Origin: Anisakis pegreffii
Lineage: Eukaryota > Nematoda > Chromadorea > Rhabditida > Anisakidae
NCBI GenBank assembly: GCA_035041965.1
Contig: JAPYMA010000668.1
Location: 1-64,000 of the forward strand
Direction: 5' to 3'
Length of the DNA: 64,000 bases
The notes below the pieces were generated by a model, which was given only the letters and a program-made list of their open reading frames with translations, was not told the DNA's origin and made no database searches. Positions 1 to 12,847 of the stretch are shown piece by piece. Each line of letters opens with the position of its first letter. The first letter of the stretch is position 1. The translations under genes and the position numbers were made by a program.

Positions 1-77
1 ATCACTTGTGCCTTCAAATGACTGACCATGATCGAGAGCATAACTCCCAGCTTGAGGTTAATCTAGGAATATGCAGT

Positions 78-421
78 TCAGAACACATATGGAAGCTTGA
101 CTTCTTTCCAGGCTGGTAAGTCAAGTTTCTCCAGGCTCAGAACCGGCAGAATTATAGTCTCCAAATGATGTACTTACGAAGAACCAGTGCCGAATTAAAG
201 TCCTGAGAATTTCTTAAAGCTTTATCATCGCGATCACTCAAATGATGGCTTTGAGATTTGGATGATACAGAGCATACAGTGGAATCTTCTCTTAATTCAT
301 TCATAATCGAGGCAGCAAAATTTGTGAGTGAATTTGAAAAGTAGATCATTTCCGTTTGATTCTGATACATCTTACGAATTGAATTCAGCATGATGGATTT
401 TGAGATGTGAATTGCAGAAGA
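78..421 (-). CDS. Last two exons of an unrecognised gene (partial)
   Basis: Two exons can be read on the minus strand: 421-178 and 112-78. They are joined by a 65-bp intron with a strong donor (C|gtaagtac) and acceptor ttaccag. Exon 421-178 starts after a weak acceptor (atttcaag) and ends in phase 1; exon 112-78 restores the frame and ends PYVF-stop. About 92 residues are visible, Ser/Asn-rich and hydrophilic, with a DRDDK cluster and no motif I recognise. Upstream exons should lie at higher coordinates but could not be followed. The splice phases fit, which is the main support. Function unknown. Confidence 0.45.
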
Positions 422-3089
422 CTTGAAATGAGTTAACTATGGTCTGATTCAACATTGGCTTAGTCCGAATGAGCTACCCAGAGCCTGATTCCGACCTGAG
501 TTCAGCATGACTTCGCTTGTTTTACGTTGAGTTTATCTTAGCCTTGATCGGTGCTCAAATTGACTCCTTCGTTGATTTGCTTCAATGAATTTGGCATGTT
601 TATGCTTATTCATGTTCAGAATTTTGGTATGTTCAGAGGTTCCGTTCAGTGTCATTTTTTCTTTCATATGTCAGTTTTAAAGTTTGATCTTCCAATGTTC
701 TTTTCGTTCAAATTAGGGCACTAATAAATGAGCCGTGGTCGAATGACCACAACTTCAGTCATTCGAACTTAGGGAAATTGGAATAAAATTGAGTTGTGAT
801 CAGTGATCACTTTTTGTTTTCATCTATTGCGTTTGTAGTCAATTATTTTCCTTGTAAATTTGATTGTATTTGGGTTATTATCGGTGTTCTAAGCATTGGC
901 AAGAACGTAGTAGTGACTAGCTTTAAGGCAGACCGATAGGACTTTGATTGGGATGACAAATTTACCTAATAAGTAGTCACTGAATCATGGGTGTAATCTA
1001 TGAGAATTGACGAAGCTGAAGCTGGGTTGGGTTAGTAAAAACTTTCTCCAATGTTGGTTCCATAGAACTGCGCAAGCGGAAACCTGAGATTAAGTAAGCT
1101 TCGTGCAAGCAGAAAGGAAGAGCGTCTGGCCTCTTTATGTATTCCCAAATGCAAAAACCGAGTTTCGCTCCAAACTGAGAAATAGGCTTGAGGACTTGGC
1201 CATTTCTGTAAGCACGGACGTTAGTTGATGAAGCGCAGATAGGAACGTGGGAGGTACCGTGTAGCTTGGGTGATACTTATATCGGAGTGCTCTAGTAATC
1301 TTTTTATTCTTTGTTGGACATTACATAGATAGGATCTTGCCAAAATAGCAAATGTTATCGCATAGGCGGTTTGGAAAATAGGTTGTAACCAAAGAGTAAA
1401 TCGGCGATTGCCAATTTTAGGTGATTTTTGTTGGGAAGTGATTAACCGCATCCCCCTTCTAGGGTTGCAATCGTAATTGCTTGCCTAGTGGTTTGAGACT
1501 CATTGATTCAAATAATGGCAAAGGTTATTGAGCTGAGACTGTAGATATATATAGGGTATTATTATGTCTTCTGCGTTACGTTGATTTTTCGCAAGTGAAA
1601 TTTTAGAATACGGGATGACTTCGCTGTCTGAATGAATGCACCATTAATTTTGTATCGCAGCGCATCATCAACAATGCGATTAGAAGATTACTTTAGTCGA
1701 GCATTTGAGGAATTTTACTTTTAAGTGAATGCGTTTCATTGAGTTTTGCAGGTGCTTTTGATGTATGAAATACACATTTATGTCATTGCTGTTGTTCATT
1801 ATTAGTAAAGAAATGAACGAATATTTATTCATTGATCCACAATAGGGGATTCACGAAAACTGTTTAAACATCAAAACTTATACGAACGATACTCAGTAAG
1901 TCGAATATAGAACGTAATCAAAGCGTAGATGAACAATCCCTAACGATATTTACACTATCAGTACATACACGATTCCAAGTAACGCGCATCAAAATTACTT
2001 GGAATTGGTTCCGTCACAAACTAAATTTCAATTATAAATGCTGAATACTTCCAAAATTCAATGCAAGTTCCGTTGTTCAACTGCAGATTACTTCTTTTTA
2101 AAATATTGAACTTTTCACAGAGGAAAATCAATTATTCACCTTGTCGGTGCTCACAGGTTTATTAATCGCATCCAGTTGTTCTTGTAACCTCAAAGAACAT
2201 ACATTCTCATCAACTACTTTCAGTAGTGTCTTCAATTCATTAAAAAATGATACTTTGGAACGGCCATGATCATACTGTGAAACTGTTCAGGAGAATAGTA
2301 ACGCAAATGAACACGAATCAGGAAAGTATAGTGAATTAACGGTTTGTTGAGCCAAATAAAACAATAATTCCGGAAAGATTCTGAAGAATGATGCTCTTTT
2401 CACGTTTTTATGAAGCAACAGCAAGTAGTATTGTGAAATTACGATGGAACAGCATGAAAAATGTACAAATTCAGAAAATTATGGATAAAGCAGAAGCTGA
2501 AGTTACAAATTGGTGAACTCAACAATACAATATATCCGTTGAGATGAAATGATTATGCATAGAAGAATTTCATTATTGGATTGTTCTTGAAATATGAAAA
2601 GTCAAGCGATTTGATGAAAATATCCCAATTTTGCACACAACCATTTCCTGAAATATTCAAATGTTCATGTTCGAAGAGACGGAATCCCTCAGTTGCCGTT
2701 ATTTTATAAATTTTATGTCCTCTGGTGGTTGCTGGTTAGTTTTATGCTTTCGTCGTCAACACTTAAGTCGTGTTCATCTAAAATTTTACAGTTAGATGGA
2801 AGAAACGCAGACTCATTGTTGAAGAGCTGTCAGGGGTATTCTCTTGCTTGGTTAGGAAGCTTTTGGGTGCTAAAGAACATTGTGCATCGCTAAATAAATG
2901 TTAATTAAGTTCCTGAACGTGTGAGATGTCTAGCTACGGCATTCATATGAACTTTTTGGGCGTTTCAGGTTTTTTGACTCGGTTAATTGACAACATCGAT
3001 TGATTATCACTACAATTAACTGATAACAAATATCGTTCAAATATCTGTCAAAGCTAACTTATTGATATCTTCTTACAATTGCTGAGCAA
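422..3089. other. Gene-poor stretch
   Basis: No gene could be supported. A good acceptor (aattttacag) at about 2790 on the plus strand opens two short frames up to about 2895, one of them rich in Arg and Lys. This could be an upstream exon of the plus-strand gene at 3090-5301, but no consistent chain was found. The rest is AT-rich with short stop-filled frames. Confidence 0.5.
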
Positions 3090-5301
3090 ATGGGTGCATA
3101 CGTATCATCGGGTATTTATCATGAAGACGAGAAAGGTGTACCAGATTCACTGTTTCTTGTGTTCAATTATTCGGAGCAATCCGAAGATGAATACAGACAG
3201 CTGGATACGGAGAATGATCAAAAAGGAGATACGGCTGTCGAGCATATCTTCAAGAAAACCAAGTAAATTGCTTGATGCTTCGTCATCATGTTTGCTGATA
3301 AAAGATCTTGCGGTTTAGAATCGGAATTGCACTAGTCTCAAGAAAGGAATAGGACAGAACAGATTCATGAGGAACACTCAGCATTCAGTTACCCCTGAAT
3401 AAGGCAGAAATTTTAGAACAACCAATAATAAATGTTCTGCATTTCACACCTTAATAGAACAGTGGTTCTCATAGGGGTGAAATTACCCATTTTGAGTAAT
3501 TTGGAGATGTGAAGGGGTAATGGAGGTGTCAGTAAATTACACTACTTCGTGCAGTTGTTATTTCATGATGGAACGCCATTGTGATGGTGTTTCATAAGTC
3601 AGGTATGTAAATGCGGTTTGTTGATGGCAACACTTTCCACTCGCCCATTTTCTGAGTATCCTTAGCTCGTCCGAGCCTAACAGGGTTTTCATTTGTTTTA
3701 AAAGGGTTCTCATTCTTTTCCGTGCGGCTATAATCACTCTCATAGCTTTTATCACCAAAAGTGTTTTCTTTTGCTAACTTCTCATTCATTTCATTCAACA
3801 GTTAACGTCAAATTCTCATTCTATCGAATATACTCTATAATTGGTCATTCGACTGCTGAGCAATTCAATCCGATTGCTGTATTGTTGATTTCGGCTGTCA
3901 ACACTCGTCAACGTATCAAGCAAATAGTATATGCTACAGAATGAGAAGTTTATTCGAACTGTGAAGTGAAATGAGACGAAGTGAATGAGAAAAACTCATC
4001 AATAGAACGGTATTCGCATGTAATAGCTATGAGAGTGAATACAACACGTCTGAAAAGAATGAGAATCCATATAAATCAGTTTGAAGTGAGCGTGTCACAG
4101 ACAATAGCTTTTCATGCACTCATAATCGACCACAATCATGAGCAACACAACGGCAAGGCCTAGCGAAGTCGATTACCATCTGAACAAGATTGAACGTAAC
4201 GGCCATCTGAATATAACATATGCGATTTCCATATTTTATAGGAGGGAGGGATTACGGCGGACTGCCAGATCATCAGCAGGCGTAATGGAGCACCTGAATA
4301 TGAGAACCACTCCATTAAACTATTTGAAAACTTTGTAATCCAGCAGTTTAAGATATAGTGCTTGTTCACGAAATTCTCCTCTCCTAGAACTGTATACGGT
4401 CAACCGGCGAAAGATATGAAAGGTATAATGATCGACTGGGCAAAAGACTACAATATATCGTTAACGAAACGGCCGTGTCCATACGATTTTCCGGCATTTG
4501 AAGCCGACAAACCACCTGATTATGATGAGAAGGTGATCAGCTTCGATTCGCATTTTGTCGTCAATCGAAAATTGAGTTGGAACACTGTGTGGGATATTAC
4601 TGCATGAAAACGTTTTCTAATTAGAGCGTAATTGTATATGCTCAAGTCAGAATACTTTGCTGAGACTGATCATTAGTTTGAGTCCAGATTTCAGCCCCAA
4701 TCTAAGGCTAATTCTAAGCTCAACTTAATCCGGCCTGAAATTTTGGATTAACGACACTTTTACGCTAGCCGAATGATTCATAAATCATAATCGGTGATAC
4801 AAGTTCCAGTTTTGCGATGATTACTGGATGTTGCCTGGATTTTCGTTTAGATTACACCCATTTCCATTTTATTTTCAAGGAATATTTGTTACTTGCTTAT
4901 AGATACGGTTCAGTATCTCACTTTAGATTCAGTATCATGTCCTCATTGCTCGTCTTATTTGCAGAGGAAAGAAGCTGAACCGTACGAAAAACAAACCAGT
5001 GATGCTGCTGGTGGTAAAAATGCTGCTGATGATGGTAAGTGATACAATTTCGTTGATATTTTTATCATACTTAAATCAACTCGATCACGCATTCCATTTT
5101 CAGTTATCGTCTCTTGTCAGTCACCACGGAGTATATCGTCAGTGCCAACAAGTTGAAATTATTGCAGGTTCAAAGAAACGTTCACAACCTAAGAGAAAAG
5201 GTTCGCGGTCACGTTCACGATCGAAGAGTAAAGGCAAAAAGGGCCCTAAAGGCAAGAAATCCGCCGACGTTGATATGGATGAATGCAGTTTGGAGAATTG
5301 A
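3090..5301 (+). CDS. Unrecognised 173-residue protein with basic KS/RS-rich tail, four exons
   Basis: Exons 3090-3262, 4388-4532, 4965-5034 and 5168-5301 join in phase (2, 0, 1) to an ORF of 522 nt, 173 residues. The start ATG lies in a caaATGG context; an in-frame stop upstream supports it, though an acceptor (gctgag) just before it leaves an upstream exon possible. Exon 4 uses acceptor attattgcag and ends ECSLEN-stop. The first 110 residues are acidic and mixed. The last 45 are Lys/Arg/Ser-rich (KGSRSRSRSKSKG, then KGKKGPKGKK), followed by an acidic DVDMDE end, suggesting a nuclear or RNA-binding role; that is inference. The donor of exon 2 (AAG|gtgatc) is weak. Intron 1 (3263-4387) holds a repeat insertion. 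Family not recognised. Confidence 0.55.
3460..4312. mobile_element. Composite hAT-like non-autonomous element in intron 1
   Basis: The left end reads CAGTGGTTCTCA at 3460 and TGAGAACCACT occurs in inverted orientation at 4301-4311. These resemble the terminal repeats of hAT-type MITEs. The first 95 bp, up to the block ttcgtgcagt at about 3546, resemble the complete short element at 10485-10581. The 600-bp foldback repeat then follows. No clean 8-bp target-site duplication was found, and the right end overlaps a frame that could be coding, so the right boundary is tentative. Confidence 0.4.
3567..4153 (+). repeat. Foldback (long inverted) repeat, copy A
   Basis: This segment of about 590 bp is repeated in the same orientation at 9881-10477 with high identity over its full length. 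It is an imperfect hairpin. The left arm 3705-3755 (ggttctcattcttttccg, then ctctcatagc) is the reverse complement of the right arm 4021-4068 (tagctatgagagtga, then gaaaagaatgagaat), and inner parts near 3760-3830 and 3935-4000 also pair. It has no coding capacity beyond short frames. It lies inside an intron of the 173-residue gene. Confidence 0.75.
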
Positions 5302-7416
5302 AACTGCTGAATTGGTTGTGATCACACGTTATAATAATGATCACCACCTATTATCAGTGTTCAGTGCCTCGAAACAGAATAATGTACATGACGGCTTTCA
5401 TTTTCTCTGCCCATCCTTCTATATCTTCAATGATATGCTACTGATCGATAAATCTCATTGCTTAACTTGTATTCATAAAGAGAAAATGCGATGCGATTAG
5501 CTCAAGCTGACCCCTGCCTGAGACGAATTAATTTGAGTTACTGTTCATTGATTTCAAATGTTACGGGTCGGAAAACTGTATTAGTCTCAATGGACAGATG
5601 ATTTAGAATGCAGTAGTCAACATCGTTAATGAGTGTTTTGATAGAGTGGATTTGTACTTAAGAGCGAATAACATGTTTAGTAAAACATGTTGATTCGAGA
5701 TAATGATGTTATGTCTATGATAACATCATAATCACAAATAAATTCATCTTAACAACAGCAACAACAACGATTCCATATACATGTGCCCTTATTAAAATTC
5801 ATTGTTATCAAATTCCATCAGGTCTAAATGAAATTGTTTGCAATTCTGACGGAAAGTACATGTTTTTTCAACAAAACATGAACCTTGATGAGTGCAAATT
5901 GAAGTTGAAAGATTATCTGGTGTTCACAATCAGCTTGATCCTATTGATTCCATAAATGATCACGTTTTCCAGAATATTCATACGCATGCATTCTCAGAGA
6001 AACTTTGTGTTTATAGACCCTCTGTATCCAATATTTGATGGTGAATTGTATAATTACGAGAATAGTAATCACAAAACAGCAATTACGAAAGTATTTGTTC
6101 ATGCATTCACTCGGTACACTGTGAATGTTCAGACTTCAGGCGACACGTTTACCTATTCGTGTTATGTAAATCGTCTGAATGTTGACATTAAACATCAAAA
6201 CGTTCAAACGATACTCTGAACAAATAAATGGATATTCGTATGTTCACAGATAGCCAGCAATGTCATAAATCGAAAATCACGTTTGAATCAACAGCATTCG
6301 CTGGATATCAGAGCTGTGAGATCATATAATCGTTAAGGTAAACCTTCATGAGAACAACAATCAACACATCTCTTGCAATAAACACGAGTGATATCGTCGA
6401 AAGGATGACACATTTTGTTATTTGGCAATCTGTGAGAGATAATGCACATAATACTATCAAAAGTTAAAGCCTCTGAATATGTTTTGCATATGGTGAAACT
6501 TAAATACCAAATAATGTGAAGGCATGCACAATGAAATTGATGGAAATTCGCATGTGAAAATATTGAATAGTGTAATTTTTTATCACATAATGTTACTTTA
6601 AGAATTCAAAGAACAATCATTGGATAGTATTTGCATGTAATCATTTAACAGCTTATCGGATGCATTGCATGCATAATGCTTTGATTAGCAGTAATGACGA
6701 GGGCGCAAGATTCTGAGCACTTCAGAATCACGTAATTTATCGCAAAGTTAAGATGCGAACTGAAGATCATCAGTATAACCCAATATCATCCATACACCGA
6801 TTAATATACACCGAATAATTCATTCATTTTGCACATTACAAGAACAACATAAACGATTTATATCACAGTTACTTTGCAGCGGTTGAAACCCACATATGAA
6901 AGTTGAGATATTGACTGTAAACAAGGCTCAAACTATAAGAAGGACTAGAAAGGATCAACATTAACAACTCCTAAAGTCTTCTCTCGAATAAGCCGCTTGA
7001 ACTTGCCTTGCTCATTAGAGTCTACGCATTTGATCACGTCAGATCAGTGGTTTTCAACTATTGGCATTTTCTGCGAGGGTGGTGCACCTATCAAATTCAA
7101 ATCCAAAAAGTTCTGAACACATGTCGTTATGTGATCTTGCACTTAGCTAGGGTCATGCTTGCATGAAATGTCTGGTTATTTGCATGAGCTTTGTTCGGAG
7201 GAGCACTAAATTCGTTCGAATCCATACGATATAATGAGAAGACTTTAGAGGAATCCGAAGATCAATGCGACATAATGACTTGAAATTGAGTCAACAGAAC
7301 CGAATCACCGGAAAAAAAACAGTACGGAAACATCATCTTCTGTAATTGCTTACAAATCAAGGGTTGCTGATAGGAATGTGTGGATTTTCTGCAGCCATCC
7401 GTTGCAACTGGCTCTG
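5302..7416. other. Convergent intergenic region
   Basis: This lies between the ends of two convergent genes. A 5956-6219 plus-strand frame (87 codons, after acceptor cgttttccag) is open but resembles nothing known and has no clear partner exon. A short palindrome (tgatgttatgtctatgataacatca) lies near 5704. No RNA gene was seen. Confidence 0.4.
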
Positions 7417-10400
7417 TTAGCAGTAACCACAGCTTTTTTGGCATTTATCAGTCATATAAGTTTCATAGAAAAAGTTATCGCATAAACCTCGTTCACTCCA
7501 GTCTTCACACCACGGCCGTTCATCTTTACAGTTTGGATTCACAACTTTTTCATTGCATTTTTGACATGTTTTCGCGCAATTCTTTTTCATCATATCCTCC
7601 GTTAGTGTGAACTTACACTGACCGAGCCACGCCAGCAAATCACAACCATGCCATAAATCGACACAGTTCTGTGAGGGTCCTGCAAATTCCGAACCAGTCA
7701 CTCGTCCAAACCAATGCGAGTGTATCCGAAGGAAACGATTGTGGCTCAATTAACTCTTGAGCGTTTCTATGCGATTGTTGTGCAATCATCATTTCCGAAC
7801 AATGTGTTAAGACCGAAATTATTTCAGTGTTCTTCTAAATTTTTGCTCATAAAGGTCCTTTACTGTGCCATTTAGATACCGAAGTCCCCTTTGTTAGGAA
7901 TTCACACGGAGAAAATGAATCGAATCAGAGAAGCACTACGGAACAGAACGGTTTTCGTGTGTAATTATCGTTGATAACTCAAAAGATGAGTAGTCGTGAT
8001 CAGTATACAACAATTGCAAAAAGAGTGCAAACCTTCGGTTGTAGTCTTTGGTTTCGGTTTTGGTGTAACTGGCGGTCTTGGTTTAATGGTTCTTGGCTCT
8101 GTAAATTGTTAACTTCACTAGCTGATGAAACCGCTCAAAAATCTCACTTCAAAATTTTTTTCAAAACGATTTTTGCGTTCAGCGATGCAATTTCGCAATG
8201 TTTCCCTATGCGAAACGAAAATTTTCAACTTTCATGGCAATTCGATGATTAAATGAAAAATGTTATCGAATGGCGAACCAATCGGATTTTTGTCGCACAT
8301 ATAAAGAATGTTCAATTTCAACACATCATTGTCTGATAATCGCAATCGTTGACCAATTGTAACACCGGGTTGTTTTGGCACTATTGTGGGTTGACCGTTC
8401 CTCGAGAACGCCGTTTCTGGATAATGCATCACGGACGAGTAGTCGTATTCGGTACCCAGATGATCAATTATTTTCAGCGAATATTTCTCAAATTGATCTG
8501 AAACATTTGCTCAATTTGTAAATATCTCTGAACCAACAAGCATCAGAACATGAAAGAGCAATAATCAGCAGTGGATACTTTTTTCTCGTGAAAATTTCAT
8601 TGCTTTATGGAATTATTTCGAAAAGTTAGGAATTTGACAGTTACACCTATGAATTTTGGCTATGCATTGGACGTATTGTACATGACAGATTGATGTTCTC
8701 ATCAATATATTAAAATTCTCATCGTTCGTTTACCTTCTAATCCATCTTGAATGTTTTGCCAATAGATTTTGACGTATTCATCTCGATCATTTCTACCTAA
8801 AAATAATTACGAGCATGCAAATTACACTGATTGTGAGTATGAAAATCAGCCTGCGTTGAGGAAACAATGTCACAGGTAGAGATTCATTTCTTTCTCCTCG
8901 GAGTAGTTCAGAACTCTGTCTGCTGTTGCAAGTATATTTCTGGGAGCGAATGGGAAGGCACTGTTCATTTTTTTTTGAGTTTACTGAAATATTCGTAAAA
9001 TTTTATCGAAAAGGGCTAGTGGTTAGCCGTTTTCACAATATTCCTCCTGGAAAAGGATGCAAAACCTAAAAAGGTTCTATTTCAGATCTCTTTCAGACTA
9101 CTGTTAGATGTTTAATCTTAAAATGAGCTCCATCTGAGTCGAAGTCAAGAAACTGCTCAATAAATCGAGAAGAACGACAAAAAACGCCTTACTTTGTTCA
9201 TGGAAAAAGCCAGCTGTATGCATCAGTTCGTGTAGAATGGTACCTCGTTCAAAACATCCTTCATCAATACTCACTATCTGCCTACCACCTGGAAACATAC
9301 ACCCAACATTAGGTGACTTATGCCTTCTAAGGAAGCTAAGATACTGCCCCAAAGGCTCTCACATTCTCCAAAGTCTACATACAAAAGCTCATTGATAAAA
9401 ACACTTCGATCAACAGGAAAGTGAATACTTTCGTTCACTGACTCTATTACTGGCTCGAACATAGTGCTTTTTCCTCAGCAACCTAGTTCATAGAACTCTT
9501 TCGATGATTGGAAATCATTCACAGCAAAAAAATGCCTCAACATGCAAAGGCCAGGTTCCTGAGAGCTGAGACCTCCTAAGACAAACCCAGTAAAGTCACT
9601 GGACAATATATAAATCCTAAGCTATCACCTTCTCTTCCAACCAGCGAGTAACATCCGTTCTCAGGCATAATATGAATATAGTCTCGATGTTCTGGTTGCT
9701 TTGGTATAAATTTGATGCATGTCAAACGTGCATACGTATCAAAAGCTGCAGCTATCTTCGCTTTCCTGGAAATATTCACCAGTTAAGTGAAATCGTTGGA
9801 TATGTGATGAGCGTCATTGACGATGGGTATTACGATTATGCTTTCATGTTCGCTTAGAGCTTATTTCACGTTGCTGTTATGATAGAACACCACTGTGATG
9901 GTGCTTTTTAACTTGGATAAGTAAATGTGGTTAGTTGATGGCAACAGTTTTCATTCGCCCATTTTCTGAGTATCCTTAGCTTGTCCGAGCCTAACAGGGT
10001 TTTCATTTGTTTTAAAAGGGTTCTCATTCTTTTCCGTGCGGCTATAATCACTCTCATAGCTTTTATCACCAAAAGTGTTTTCCTTTGCTAATTTCTCATT
10101 CATTTCATTCAACAATTAACGTCAAATTCTCATTCTATCAAATACACTCTATAATTGATCATTTGACTGTCGAACGTTGTTGAGCAATTCAATTCGATTG
10201 CTGTATTGCTGATTTCGGTTGTCAACACTCGTCATCGTATCAAGCAAATAGTATATGCTACAGAATGAGAAGTTTATTCGAATTGTGAAGTGAAATGAGA
10301 CAAAGTGAATGAGAAAAACTAATCAAGGGAACGGTATTCGCATATAATAGCTATGAGAGTGAGTACAACACGTCTGAAAAGAATGAGAATTCATCTGAAT

Positions 10401-12835
10401 CAATATGAAGTGAGCGTATCACAGACAACAGCTTTTCATGCACTCATAACCGATTACAATAGTGAGCAACACAACGGTCTAGGGCAGTGGTTCTCATAGA
10501 AAGTAAAATAACCCCTTTTGGGTAGTTTTGGGATGTCAGGAAATTAGCATTTCGTGCAGTACCCGAACGTGAGAACCATTGTTATAGATCAATGATACGT
10601 CGTGGTACGACTGAAGAACGGTTGAGCTGATGAAATTATAGAAGAATTTATGTGTGAGCATATCAAAAGACTTGACATGTCCAGTAAAATCAAGCATGAA
10701 TCTCACCCCTCTTGAGTATATTTCGTTGAAATCGTGTATGGTATAATAGCATTACGCCAGAGCATATATCGATTTCGGAGTGCATTTCGCATAATACCCA
10801 TACCCAAACTCTGATCCAACTTGCCGTTTACGAAACTTTCAACATTTCTGGAATTGAGTCCTTTGTTCGCTGAAATTTCCGACATTTCAGTGGTCAATTT
10901 AGTGTTTTTAAGATACTTTTGAATTCAGATATTCATCAATCATAAGATTCATAGCGATAGTCTCATTATTTATATCACTTTTCCAGTTCACATCTTACTT
11001 TTAGCTTCAGTTAAGTTCTAACTGCCACAAACCATCAATGCAATTACAATAGTTATATACTCGTAGTATTTACGCAATTGATGTTTGAAATATTCCGTGA
11101 TAATCGCCTTTGTATGAGTCATTCGTTTGAATTGATTAAGACTTGCAGACAAAACGTCAGTGATAAAGTGAAAGTGATATTTGCATTCGAAGGATTTGCA
11201 TACGTAATAATTATTCACGATTTTTGCTTGTATGAGTCATGCATTGTTGAATTGGATTTCATTTGTTACGCTATATATTCGAATGTAGTATTGTAATTAT
11301 GTGTAAACATTCAATGTATGCAACCAAATTTACGATTGTATCCAGAAAAAAATTGCATAACATCGAGCTAAAATCTTTTTTTTTTGACTTGAAACGTATC
11401 CTATCCTCGAGTATTTGAGATGTTTATGGTTGATGTTCTCTGAAGGTGAACAACGGATCAGTTTCGAGTAATTTCTGGGTTCACTTCTCAAAAATTGAAC
11501 TGAATGCAATGTCCAATAAGATTATATCGAAAATTCTCATGCAACCTTGACCATAACAGCTGCTGAATCTGCTCTGATGTTACCATTTACGATCAGAGGA
11601 GATTCTCTCGCAATTCCCGCATAGGTTCGAAATTCTCTAGCACCTTATGAAATCAATCTTCAAAGACCTCACAACACAACTATGATTTGATCGGGCTTGT
11701 CCAATACTATCAATTACTCTATCATCATAAGCGCAATGAAGTCATCAATCTGCGGAACGCGATATGAGAAATATTCGAACGTTTCAAAATGGAAATACTG
11801 AATATCTGTTGTGCAATGCACTCAGAGTACTGACCAATGTCTCCCTCGAACAGATTTTTGTTGAACATTTTCGAATAATCTGTTCGTTCATGATCAGCTG
11901 ACCTCGCAAAGTAATGCCCAATCATAAAATCCGTTTCAGTCAGAAACGTTTCTGATTCTGGTACTGATTTGTCGACATTCTGAAAGAAACATTCATCGTT
12001 CATCGATTATTACTTCTAATTTGATGCTGAAGAATCTTTGTGGCCACATCACAATCAACTAATTTCAGTCAGAAATGAACTTATAGATCAGAGAGTTCAT
12101 AGTGTTTTCGATCAGTAATATCATAATTTTTATCACAAAACCACTCGTTATTCTGAATATAATTCCAGTGATTCGGTAAAGCTAATGTCAGATTTTCGCA
12201 TACGGAACGGAACGATTCATTCATTCATTCAAATAATGTCTCTTGTGAATGTTCATTTTTGATCGCAATTGAATTTGATGCAATAAAAAGAAATAAAGTC
12301 AATCTGATAAAGCCAATGGAAAGACAAACTCGACCTGCGTTCGCACAATTTCAAATTCCAGTTGAAATAATATCACCAAAAAAATTAATCGTCTAAATTT
12401 GGAGATGCAATGTTCCATTTAAGCTTTGATCAATCGCAGACAGACGCCCTTCAAAAGGCGAATCTTTACTGCGCAATAAAAATAACGCAATAACGCGATA
12501 CGAACAAATACTGATGATATTAATAACAACAATAATAATAACGATAATATTGAGAATTGAAAGGTTCGATGTTATGATACAACAGTATTCGAATATTGCC
12601 GACTTGGAAATTCAATGATATGAACCGTAAACTTGGATATTCAATGATATGAAAGGACAATATTAACTGTGAAACCGCAAAAATTTTTAACGAGTGATTT
12701 ACCATGAACAATTTTTTGCTGTCTGAGGGAAACCTCAGTGACAATTGTAACATGCAACAACAACAACAGCAATAACAATACAAATACTGAATAACAGCGA
12801 TGAGCTCCAAAAAAATAATAACCATGAGACACCAT
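7417..12835 (-). CDS. Astacin (NAS-type) zinc metalloprotease with two C-terminal ShK domains
   Basis: Nine exons join in phase: 12835-12734, 11979-11835, 10869-10707, 9765-9629, 9288-9193, 8796-8734, 8497-8279, 8098-8033 and 7679-7417. They give 1254 nt, 417 residues. Order: Leu-rich signal peptide (about 1-34); propeptide ending in the aspartate-switch motif FEGD (78-81); catalytic domain from RNAIIPYTI; zinc site HELMHTAGFFHE (about 202-213); Met-turn SVMHY (about 257-261); all four astacin cysteines; a Thr/Pro/Lys linker; then two complete six-cysteine ShK domains (NCVDLWHGC...CQKC and NCKDERPWC...CGYC). It should be a secreted endopeptidase kept latent by its propeptide. The layout matches C. 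elegans NAS proteins with ShK (SXC) tails. The first exon is the least certain: its donor is GAG|gtttcc, and an ATG at 12847 is also possible. No catalytic residue is missing. Confidence 0.93.
9881..10477 (+). repeat. Foldback repeat, copy B, in an astacin intron
   Basis: This is the second copy of the hairpin repeat at 3567-4153, in the same orientation, sitting in the 940-bp intron (10706-9766) of the astacin gene. The start (gatagaacaccactgtgat) and the end (agtgagcaacacaacgg) match copy A. The inverted arms are preserved (cattcttttccgtgcggct against ctgaaaagaatgagaat). Seven bases after its end begins a separate short MITE. Confidence 0.75.
10485..10581. mobile_element. Short hAT-like MITE (97 bp)
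   Basis: Terminal inverted repeats CAGTGGTTCTCA (10485-10496) and TGAGAACCATTG (10570-10581) match at 11 of 12 positions. The interior resembles the left 95 bp of the element at 3460, including ttcgtgcagt. The flanks (gtctaggg and ttatagat) are not a convincing 8-bp duplication. It encodes nothing and lies in the same astacin intron as foldback copy B. Confidence 0.55.
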
Positions 12836-12847
12836 CAATACCCACAT

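Noticed and set aside
7205..7225. tRNA B-box-like GTTCGAATCC
   Set aside because: No A box at the right distance and no acceptor-stem pairing; the similar site near 50218 fails for the same reason.
12520..12825. Cys-run open frame on the minus strand
   Set aside because: It is a different frame of the Leu-rich signal-peptide exon of the astacin, created by tgt/ttg repeats.
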